Shown in pieces: positions 5,797-11,767 of a stretch of DNA of 11,973 nt (its first letter is position 1; the number at the start of each line of letters is the position of its first letter). The position numbers were made by a program, and so were the translations under genes. This DNA comes from Desulfobacterales bacterium. Lineage in GTDB: Bacteria; Desulfobacterota; Desulfobacteria; Desulfobacterales; UBA11574. Location of the stretch: the NCBI GenBank assembly GCA_030601485.1, contig JAUVTO010000035.1, positions 1 to 11,973 on the forward strand, read 5' to 3'. The notes below the pieces were generated by a model that made no database searches, was not told the DNA's origin, and saw nothing but the letters and a program-made list of their open reading frames with translations.

Positions 5797-7803
5797 TCAA
5801 TGCTCATTCCCTAAACTCAGGGCACATCTAAATCCAACATCAGAGAAAGCTTCCCATGGGTACCTGAAACTTTTAGATTCTGATCTTGAGCTAAGAGAAT
5901 TAGCGACGATGAGACTCAAATAGGAAATATCCCCTCTGGTTCCAGCTTCATCTCGGATTCCCTGACCTGTATCTCCCCGTGTCACCCATTCCTTAAAACC
6001 TTTTCCCATGTCCTTCTGGCCAAATGAATTATCTGCGGAAATGCGGGTGCGTGTGCCATTTGGTGTATTCTGCCTTGAAAGCGGATTCACACCAGTTACT
6101 TTGTTTACGTGTTGTGAATCCATTTGCATCATATGTGAATCCATTTGCATCATATGCATCATATTGGTATTGGTTTCGGCTCTGTCAGACGCTTCTTCGG
6201 TGCTTGATGGAGGTGTGTAGGTTTTATTTGAAGATAGGATCTTGCCGCGAAAACTATTATCTAAAACCGCATAATTCCATTCGTATTCGGTTGATAGGCG
6301 CTTATCGTAATGACGAGCATAGGCCATGGCACCATACCAGGTAACACGGACAACAGGGTGAGCCGCGTACTCAATATCACGCAAATGGAAGCGCCCGTGC
6401 TCATATATGATCTGCTCATGTGGCTCTGTGCCTTTTCCCAGATAAAACCAGATTTCATCGTTATGTTTTACAACTGCGTTTTCGACATTCAGGCGATCCT
6501 TCTCTTTGTTTAAAAACTCGTTAAAGTGATGATTAGACACCATCTTTTCATCCAGATAAAAGGATTGTACCTGAAACGTTTGCCCCTGCCTATTTAAACC
6601 TTCCGTGTTTGCCTTAAACTCACCGCCAGGGATAAAAAGCATGGTAATACCATCTTTGCCCATAACAGATCGGGCCGGGGAAGCAGGAGAAATCAACTCT
6701 GCTTTGGAAGGAACGGAAGGAGCTGTTTGGGAAGACTCCATTCTGGTTGTCTGAGTAGGCTCCAAAGGTGCAGTCGTTTTTCCGGGTTCTCCTATTAAGT
6801 GCCAGAGTCCCATTAACGCCACGGAGACGACAGCGATCACAATGCCTGCCCAGATGAAACGGGGTTGATACAATACTGGGAATTGTCGCGGGATTGCGGT
6901 TCCATCAGATGTCGTTTCACTTTCTACACTTTCAATAGCCTCTAATAGGGATTTGTGAAGTTTCTCCACCGAGTCGAGTCTTTTTTCCTTATCTTCGGCC
7001 GTAGCATCCTGTATGATTTGATCCAGTTTCTTAAGAAAGGGGGTATCAGGATTTGACAAAGCTGCCTTTTTAAATGGAATGGTCTTTGAGTTTATTCTGC
7101 CGGCAATAGACTCGTAAAGAATCTTTCCTATAGAGTAAATATCAGATCGGTGGTCTGCTTTTTTAAATTCAAAAAAATGCTCCTGGGACATATACTGAGG
7201 CGTACCCTTTATATCCATGGACTGAGTTACCGGTTTCCACTGGTGAGAATGCGCCAATCCGAAATCTGCAATCTTGGGCGTATTACCATCCATAAGCACA
7301 TTGCCCGGTTTCAGGTCGCGATGGGCCATCTTGAGATCATGCATCGCCTGGACGCCATCAAGCACCGGGAAAAAATAATGGCGCAACCATTCAATAATGA
7401 GTTCCTCTTCGGAATCAAACCCTTCTTCTGACATAGTTGATCTTAGTGTGCCCCCCGGAACATATTCCATGACAATATACTCAAGGGAGACATCCTCACC
7501 ACCTATGCTGACTGACGCAGAGCCGTAATCAAAGATTTGAAGAACATTGGGATGGCGAATCTGGGCCATGGCCTGGACTTCATTACGGAATCGTTGCAGG
7601 CCGGTTTCGCGTTCTTCTTCATTGTCGCTGCAGGATTCCAACCACTCCCGGGAGATCACTTTAACGGCAACGTCCCGCTTAAGATTAATCTGATGGGCCC
7701 GGTAAACTTCCCCCATACCACCCTCGGCAATAAACTCAAGGATCACCCATTTATCATTCAACACCATGCCTACTTCCAGGCTTTTGTTCAAACCGTTAGT
7801 CAT
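5797..7803 (-). CDS. Receptor-type Ser/Thr protein kinase with extracytoplasmic FGE-like domain
   Basis: A 668-residue transmembrane kinase. The cytoplasmic kinase domain (about 19-285) looks active: Gly-loop AEGGMGEVYRA (26-36), VAVK Lys48, HRDLKPGN (161-168), DFG (180-182) and TPQYMSQEH in the activation/P+1 region. One membrane helix lies at about 316-337, then a Pro/Ser/Thr-rich linker (to about 380) and a sulfatase-modifying-factor/FGE-like domain (about 384-663: MLFIPGGEFKAN, HPVVRVTWYGAMAYA, RLSTEYEWNYA, GFRCALS). This outer domain has only one cysteine (Cys660), at a structural position, and none where FGE catalytic cysteines should be. It is more likely a ligand- or protein-binding sensor than an enzyme. 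A Met/His-rich insertion (547-565) interrupts it. The ATG lies 38 nt after the rseC-like gene, so the two form an operon. Substrates are unknown. Confidence 0.93.
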   Translation of the reverse strand: MTNGLNKSLEVGMVLNDKWVILEFIAEGGMGEVYRAHQINLKRDVAVKVISREWLESCSDNEEERETGLQRFRNEVQAMAQIRHPNVLQIFDYGSASVSIGGEDVSLEYIVMEYVPGGTLRSTMSEEGFDSEEELIIEWLRHYFFPVLDGVQAMHDLKMAHRDLKPGNVLMDGNTPKIADFGLAHSHQWKPVTQSMDIKGTPQYMSQEHFFEFKKADHRSDIYSIGKILYESIAGRINSKTIPFKKAALSNPDTPFLKKLDQIIQDATAEDKEKRLDSVEKLHKSLLEAIESVESETTSDGTAIPRQFPVLYQPRFIWAGIVIAVVSVALMGLWHLIGEPGKTTAPLEPTQTTRMESSQTAPSVPSKAELISPASPARSVMGKDGITMLFIPGGEFKANTEGLNRQGQTFQVQSFYLDEKMVSNHHFNEFLNKEKDRLNVENAVVKHNDEIWFYLGKGTEPHEQIIYEHGRFHLRDIEYAAHPVVRVTWYGAMAYARHYDKRLSTEYEWNYAVLDNSFRGKILSSNKTYTPPSSTEEASDRAETNTNMMHMMQMDSHMMQMDSQHVNKVTGVNPLSRQNTPNGTRTRISADNSFGQKDMGKGFKEWVTRGDTGQGIRDEAGTRGDISYLSLIVANSLSSRSESKSFRYPWEAFSDVGFRCALSLGNEH
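6113..6163 (-). repeat. In-frame 21-bp tandem repeat coding the Met/His-rich insertion
   Basis: Two perfect adjacent 21-bp units (6113-6133 and 6134-6154, plus-strand TGTGAATCCATTTGCATCATA) followed by a partial third (TGCATCATA, 6155-6163). Read on the minus strand, each unit adds seven codons (for example MMQMDSH). Gain or loss of a unit would keep the frame and change the number of Met and His residues in the outer domain of the kinase. Confidence 0.9.
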
Positions 7804-7841
7804 TTTTTACAAACCTTTAACATTCTGTTTCTGGAAATCTT

Positions 7842-8354
7842 TTATGGATAGCACTTGAGGCATTCCTTCATTTTGCCAACTGGATCAATAGACAACGAAG
7901 AGGGAGAGTATTTTCCTCCAGACTTTATTATTTGGCTTATCATTGGAGTAAGCCGGTTATTCGCTGACATCTGCCTGGAAATGAAAGCAGTTATGAAAAA
8001 CCCCAGGCAAAGACCCGCAAAGCCGAATGCAATGGTTGCACTCGTTTCACTGATAGCCAGCCCTGCACTTAAAACAGCACCCATTATTGCACCTGCCATC
8101 AGACCTGCAACCGGAATCAAATACAGAATTGCAGCACTCTTGAGGACCAGGCCTGAATTGAGGCTGACAGTAACAAGATCGCCCTCTTTTGCACCGGCCT
8201 TGTTCAACACTTCGGTTACTATCTTAGAATTTGTTAGACAAGAGTGACAACTATGTGTTGATTTGCAACCACCGCAGACGCCCGTTCTTTCGGTAACCAC
8301 TTGAGCCCATCCTTCTTTTTCAACGCCTGTAACCAAACCTTTTGTATGTGCCAC
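7842..8354 (-). CDS. RseC/MucC-family membrane redox protein
   Basis: A 170-residue inner-membrane protein of the RseC family, known for a role in the SoxR-reducing system (E. coli RsxABCDGE-RseC) and in sigma-E control, and often found with Rnf-type complexes. The GTG start at 8352-8354 is fixed by an excellent ribosome site (AAAGGAGC, 8361-8368, 6-nt spacer). The N-terminal part (about 1-65) carries the family Cys cluster CGGCKSTHSCHSC (Cys27, 30, 36, 39), a likely metal or iron-sulfur ligand set. Two membrane helices follow (about 70-95 and 105-126). The C-terminus adds another CxxC (ECLKCYP, Cys165/168), which I do not recall as a family feature. No rnf/rsx genes are nearby. Instead it leads an operon with the receptor kinase, behind a sigma-54-type promoter. 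Confidence 0.85.
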   Translation of the reverse strand: MAHTKGLVTGVEKEGWAQVVTERTGVCGGCKSTHSCHSCLTNSKIVTEVLNKAGAKEGDLVTVSLNSGLVLKSAAILYLIPVAGLMAGAIMGAVLSAGLAISETSATIAFGFAGLCLGFFITAFISRQMSANNRLTPMISQIIKSGGKYSPSSLSIDPVGKMKECLKCYP

Positions 8355-8556
8355 TTTATTGCTCCTTTAAAAACCTTTATGCCATAAAAATAATTGATTT
8401 GCAAAACAATTAGTATGGCGGTTGGATGTAATTATATGGTCATCGAAATTAGAAATATTTTGATTTTCTTCATGCCGTCTTCCTCTCTATTATGTAAATT
8501 TTCGTATTCATCACAAATTTCCTTTCTTTCTTGTTTTGCTTTTGATTATATTTAAA

Positions 8557-8572
8557 AGCAAGGATCATGCCA
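8557..8572 (-). promoter_or_regulatory. Sigma-54 (-24/-12) promoter of the rseC-kinase operon
   Basis: On the minus strand the bases read TGGCATGATCCTTGCT: a full -24 box (TGGCATG), 4-nt spacer and full -12 box (TTGCT), with the canonical GG-to-GC spacing. Transcription should start near 8545, giving a leader of about 190 nt to the GTG at 8354. The leader shows nothing else recognisable apart from AT-rich sequence and the ribosome site. Sigma-54 promoters need an AAA+ activator, and one is encoded about 1.4 kb away at 9962-11317. Confidence 0.8.
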
Positions 8573-8703
8573 CATTGTAGTATTTATATTTAACTATCTA
8601 ATTTTACAGGTGTTATTAGAATCCAATATTAAAAAAAGTGCTATTTTTTTGTGAAAGGGCGTAAAAAAGTGGGTAAAAAGTTAGCAGCTTTCGCTCTGGA
8701 AAG
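8573..8703 (-). other. Gap between two minus-strand operons
   Basis: Part of a 349-nt gene-free stretch (8355-8703). It holds a possible terminator next to the stop codon at 8704, then AT-rich sequence up to the sigma-54 promoter. I looked here for a palindrome that could serve as the activator's enhancer site and found no convincing one. Confidence 0.4.
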
Positions 8704-8705
8704 CT
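8675..8705 (-). terminator. Possible terminator of the DUF6488/four-helix operon
   Basis: On the minus strand AGCTTTC-CAGAGC-GAAAGCT is a perfect 7-bp stem overlapping the stop codon at 8704-8706, followed by GCTAACTTTTT. The T-run starts 6 nt after the stem, later than usual, so termination may be partial and some transcripts could read into the rseC operon. Confidence 0.4.
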
Positions 8706-9303
8706 ATCCATTCTGTTCTGACGGCCTCACCCACATCTGCCAAAGCATTAGAATGACATCAATGGCAAAGACTACTCCAAAAAGAGCACCACCAGGGATG
8801 TGCAGCCAGAAAAAAGCCTGATGGACAAACAGCTTAAGCCAAACTGAAGCCAAATCAATAATTACACCGATGAAGGGGAGTACAATCAGCCAAATGCGGG
8901 CCTTTAGGCCTAAATCAAGAAACAGAACAATGATTCCCATGAGGATAAAAATTGCACTCATGCCAAAAATGTGGATGTGAGTAAATCTCAGTGCGAAAAT
9001 AAACTCATCCGTCTGATAAAAGGGGGTTGATTTTTCTTCTACGGAGGTGTCAGCAAATAGATCTCCTCTCATAGCGGAATGTTTTTCAATCTCATCCTGA
9101 TCTGACATCGCGTTTTTGTTTTCGCCCCAGAAGGTGGGAATAATATCATGCACGATGATCTGTCCAGCGGCAACACAGAGCCCCAATGACATCATCACAA
9201 TGATCACCGTGACCAATACTTTTCCGGTCAAAGGCCAATCCCTCAAACAGGCTCCCCGCTCAGAGAAATTTGATTTTCTTTTTTGTTTTGTCATGTTCAT
9301 CAT
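8704..9303 (-). CDS. Four-helix membrane protein with intramembrane histidines, function unknown
   Basis: A 199-residue protein with helices at about 28-50, 101-127, 135-155 and 165-190, and a loop of about 50 residues (51-99) that is probably periplasmic. Histidines cluster at membrane edges: THIHIFGM (His109, His111) at the second helix and VHQAFFWLH (His161, His168) before the fourth. This suggests a haem or metal site. The THIHIFGM pattern reminds me of membrane parts of cytochrome-like proteins in metal-reducing bacteria that databases have mislabelled as elongation factor-1 alpha. There is no CxxCH haem-c motif here, and the match is from memory. The ATG at 9301-9303 has a ribosome site (AGGAG, 9309-9313) that overlaps the stop codon of the preceding gene, so translation is probably coupled. 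Confidence 0.85.
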   Translation of the reverse strand: MMNMTKQKRKSNFSERGACLRDWPLTGKVLVTVIIVMMSLGLCVAAGQIIVHDIIPTFWGENKNAMSDQDEIEKHSAMRGDLFADTSVEEKSTPFYQTDEFIFALRFTHIHIFGMSAIFILMGIIVLFLDLGLKARIWLIVLPFIGVIIDLASVWLKLFVHQAFFWLHIPGGALFGVVFAIDVILMLWQMWVRPSEQNG

Positions 9304-9311
9304 TAAAACTC

Positions 9312-9689
9312 CTATTTCCCGGTGAAGTTAGAACCTCTGTAATCCCCTTTTTCGGTGAAAAAGATATAAACCGATTTAGGTTCGCCCTTTCTGCGACTGA
9401 ATTTTACAACAAACTCTCGGTTGTTGTCACCTTGGCGCGAAAATACTTCGATATCTTCCAAATCCGTTTCCCAGGCATTTGTGAGCTTTCCGGATGCCAC
9501 CAACCGGTCATATAGCGTAATCCCTTTTTTAGCTGCCTGTAATGCAGTAAACTCCATACCACCATGCCCTTTGGGGCCGTGTGCCAATATTGCCGAAGCG
9601 GGTAGCAATAGAATAGACAGTATTAAGAAAAATATACGGATGTCCCTTGTTTTTAATTTAAGCCTATATAGTACTGATAGTTCATTCAT
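9312..9689 (-). CDS. Exported small protein, DUF6488-like
   Basis: A 125-residue exported protein. The ATG at 9687-9689 follows a near-perfect ribosome site (GAGGAGG, 9694-9700). An N-terminal hydrophobic segment (about 19-34) ends in PASAILA-HG, a good signal-peptidase site. The mature protein begins HGPKGHGG, a His/Gly-rich start often tied to metal binding. The body has GKLTNAWETDLEDIEVF, NREFVVKF and the C-terminal KSVYIFFTEKGDYRGSNFTGK, which resembles DUF6488 proteins of unknown function, with a typical ending like GEYxAANFTG. That family match is from memory and moderate. It is the first gene of a tightly coupled pair with the four-helix membrane protein, behind the sigma-54-type promoter at 9779-9794. 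A periplasmic partner role for the membrane protein is a reasonable inference. Confidence 0.8.
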   Translation of the reverse strand: MNELSVLYRLKLKTRDIRIFFLILSILLLPASAILAHGPKGHGGMEFTALQAAKKGITLYDRLVASGKLTNAWETDLEDIEVFSRQGDNNREFVVKFSRRKGEPKSVYIFFTEKGDYRGSNFTGK

Positions 9690-9778
9690 GAAACCTCCTC
9701 ATATTTCTTTCGTGTTTTGATTAATATTAATGAAGCTCGAGTTAACCTTTAAAATTTAAGTTCTTTTAACAAATCTAA

Positions 9779-9794
9779 AGCAAAACATATGCCA
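9779..9794 (-). promoter_or_regulatory. Sigma-54 (-24/-12) promoter of the DUF6488/four-helix operon
   Basis: On the minus strand the bases read TGGCATATGTTTTGCT: -24 box TGGCA, -12 box TTGCT, canonical GG-to-GC spacing. Transcription should begin near 9768, about 80 nt before the ATG at 9689. Upstream, at 9858-9878, lies the inverted repeat AATTATT-TCAAGAG-AATAATT, a possible enhancer or IHF-bendable AT-rich site. The activator gene at 9962-11317 lies immediately upstream. Confidence 0.75.
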
Positions 9795-9902
9795 AGAAAG
9801 AATCGATAACCCATTTTGGTGGATGACAAATGATTAAAAAACGAGAGAATTCTATAATTATTTCAAGAGAATAATTTTATGAGGTTGGAGCAGGGCGGGC
9901 TA

Positions 9903-9963
9903 TTACTCCATCATTCCAGTATTCAAATATTCTCCCGCCATGGCGGAATGATCGAAGCGAACT
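9903..9963 (-). repeat. Degenerate 8-bp repeat module and palindrome at the 3' end of the regulator gene
   Basis: On the minus strand the module reads TTCGCTTCGATCA, then a perfect palindrome CCGCCATGGCGG (9935-9946), then 8-bp units GAATATTT, GAATACTG, GAATGATG (9909-9932). An inverted relative lies at 11447-11508, so the regulator gene is bracketed by the two. The GC-rich palindrome sits just past the regulator's stop codon and might act as a weak terminator, but no T-run follows directly. Confidence 0.6.
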
Positions 9964-11317
9964 AACTTGTTCCGTATTCTTTAAGTTTTAACTGCAGGGT
10001 GCGGCGGCTGATCCCAAGAATCTTTGCGGCATGGGTACGATTGCCTTTGGTTTCCTCCAAAGTCATTAGAATCATTTCTTTTTCGACGTCTTTGAGAGAT
10101 CTTCCCGGAGTGAGACCGATCTCAGATTTTAATAACTCTGGGTCCAGGGCCCGTAAAGTATCAGGGAATTCGTCCGGGGTTATCATATCTCCTCGAGCCA
10201 TAATCACTGAGCGTTCTACCATGTTTGCAAGTTCCCGGACATTTCCGGGCCAGTCGTAACGCATTAGCAAGTCGGTTGCCCGGGGCGTAAAGCCTTTTAT
10301 AAGTCTTCGGTTCTTTACGGCATATTGTTTAAGGAAGAAATCCGTCAGCAATGGAATATCTTCACGCCGTTCGCGCAAAGGCGGGACGCTGAGGGTGACG
10401 ACATTGATTCGATAAAAAAGATCTTCGCGGAAATGACCTTCCTGAATTTCTTCTTTCAAGTTTTTATTTGTGGCAACAATCACACGGGTGTCTATCCTAA
10501 CAGTATTCGAGCTGCCCACGGGTTCGAACTCGCGCTCCTGAAGCACACGAAGGATCTTGGCTTGTGTTTGAGGGGCCATCTCAGCGATTTCGTCCAGGAA
10601 TATTGATCCCTTATGAGCCAGTTGAAAACGGCCCTGCCGGCGTGTTAAGGCGCCTGTAAATGCCCCTTTTTCATGACCAAACAGCTCACTTTCCAATAAG
10701 GTTTCAGGCAGGGCAGCACAGTTGACCTTGATCAGGGGTTTTTCACGGCGTGGGCTGTTCAAATGGATGGCGTTAGCTATGAGTTCCTTGCCCGTACCGC
10801 TTTCACCGGTAATAAGCACGGTGGCTTCAGTTGGAGCAACTATCGCGATTGTCTCCAGCAATTCGCGCATCGCAGAACTTTGACCAATGATTTTTGAGAA
10901 ATCGAAGCGATCTTTAAGCTGTTCCCTAAGATATATGTTCTCCTTTTCCAATTGTTTATGCAGCAGGGCTTTATTAATCAGAATCTTAAGTTCATCAATA
11001 TCGAGCGGTTTGGTCAAATAATCGTAGGCACCTGATTTCAGTGCCTCCACTGCCGTACTGACCGAAGCGTAGGCCGTCATGATGATAACAGGTATCCCCG
11101 GACTGATTTCCTTGATCCGTTTCAGGGCCTCGATGCCGCCAACCAAAGTCATACGAACATCCATCAAAATGAGGTCATAGAAGCGTTTCTCCACGGCGGC
11201 AATTGCCGTTTGACCGTCTTCAGCCTGCCGTATCTCGTAACCTTGGGCGGAAAGAACTGTTTCAAGCATCTTACGATGGACGTAATCGTCATCGACAATT
11301 AGGATTTTCGGTTTCAT
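9962..11317 (-). CDS. NtrC/ZraR-type sigma-54-dependent response regulator
   Basis: Two-component response regulator of 451 residues that, once phosphorylated, activates sigma-54 RNA polymerase. The receiver domain (1-118) has acidic residues DDD (9-11), phospho-acceptor Asp53 (LILMDVRM), Thr81 and Lys103. The AAA+ domain (about 142-370) has Walker A GESGTGKE (171-178), the sigma-54-contacting loop GAFTGA (218-223), Walker B FLDE, and RINVVTLSVPPLRERREDI. A Fis-type helix-turn-helix ends the protein (NRTHAAKILGISRRTLQLKL). The ATG at 11315-11317 is preferred over an upstream in-frame TTG because GAGGAAGG (11320-11327) then serves as ribosome site. No histidine kinase gene is beside it, so its partner is elsewhere. 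Two sigma-54 promoters stand in front of the next two operons, which are its likely targets. It could also be called AtoC- or HydG-like, but the signal is unknown. Confidence 0.95.
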   Translation of the reverse strand: MKPKILIVDDDYVHRKMLETVLSAQGYEIRQAEDGQTAIAAVEKRFYDLILMDVRMTLVGGIEALKRIKEISPGIPVIIMTAYASVSTAVEALKSGAYDYLTKPLDIDELKILINKALLHKQLEKENIYLREQLKDRFDFSKIIGQSSAMRELLETIAIVAPTEATVLITGESGTGKELIANAIHLNSPRREKPLIKVNCAALPETLLESELFGHEKGAFTGALTRRQGRFQLAHKGSIFLDEIAEMAPQTQAKILRVLQEREFEPVGSSNTVRIDTRVIVATNKNLKEEIQEGHFREDLFYRINVVTLSVPPLRERREDIPLLTDFFLKQYAVKNRRLIKGFTPRATDLLMRYDWPGNVRELANMVERSVIMARGDMITPDEFPDTLRALDPELLKSEIGLTPGRSLKDVEKEMILMTLEETKGNRTHAAKILGISRRTLQLKLKEYGTS

Positions 11318-11337
11318 CTCCTTCCTCAAGTTAAATA

Positions 11338-11420
11338 GGACACAGATTTTCGCAGATATACACAGATAATATTATTATTTATAATTTAAAAAACTTTTTA
11401 ATCTGTGTTCATCTGAGTCC
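11338..11420. mobile_element. 83-bp inverted-repeat element of the CAGAT type
   Basis: Left arm GGACACAGATTTTCGCAGAT plus ATACACAGAT; right arm ATCTGTGTTCATCTGAGTCC, whose complement GGACTCAGATGAACACAGAT matches the left. The centre is AT-rich. Such CAGAT-rich palindromic elements recur in environmental genomes as non-coding repeats. It begins about 10 bp upstream of the regulator's ribosome site, so it occupies the place where the promoter or leader of that gene should be. Confidence 0.65.
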
Positions 11421-11446
11421 CAAAAAAGTAAATTCCTATACTATCA

Positions 11447-11508
11447 AGTTGGTTCGCTTCGCTCACAATTGGAATGTTGGAATACTGGAATACTGGAATA
11501 ATGGGTTG
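11447..11508 (+). repeat. 8-bp tandem repeat module upstream of the regulator gene
   Basis: After GGTTCGCTTCGCTCA come four 8-bp units: GGAATGTT, GGAATACT, GGAATACT, GGAATAAT (11471-11502), then GGG. An inverted, more degenerate relative is at 9903-9963 on the other side of the regulator gene. The unit is too short and lacks spacers for a CRISPR array. Its role is unknown. Confidence 0.75.
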
Positions 11509-11591
11509 AAGCAAAAGACCATCCCTCAATAAATTATTTTATTTACAGTATGTTGTAGAATTTCCGAGACGTTCAATAATTGCCAGGGTTG

Positions 11592-11744
11592 ATGAATTCG
11601 TAAAAAGTCCGATTTAGACGGTTTCGTAAAAAGTTCAAATTCAAGGCGTGCAAATTTTGTAATCATGATGCGTACTTTTCGTACGTTGAATGATTACGAA
11701 ATGCAGCACAACGCAGAAGTTGGGCTTTTTACGAGACCGTCAAA
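11592..11744 (+). mobile_element. 153-bp foldback MITE, copy D
   Basis: Second copy of the block at 3393-3545, with 4 differences in 153 positions and the same orientation. The terminal inverted repeats are slightly decayed here (GACGGTTTCG on the left against CGAGACCGTC on the right). It ends 23 bp before the start codon of the EF-Tu-like gene, so it forms most of that gene's upstream region. The rest of the 11421-11767 gap is the 8-bp repeat and AT-rich sequence without a clear promoter. Confidence 0.85.
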
Positions 11745-11767
11745 CATTAAACAGCGAGGGTTTAGCC

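Noticed and set aside
6008..6513. Plus-strand open frames opposite the kinase gene
   Set aside because: They lie antisense to a clearly coding kinase/FGE gene, show no ribosome sites and no family features. The apparent repeats in them are the shadow of the Met/His repeat.
7855..8247. 130-codon plus-strand frame opposite the RseC gene
   Set aside because: The minus-strand frame has the RseC Cys cluster and an excellent ribosome site; this one is its antisense shadow.
11471..11502. CRISPR-like tandem repeats
   Set aside because: Units are 8 bp, contiguous and without unique spacers.
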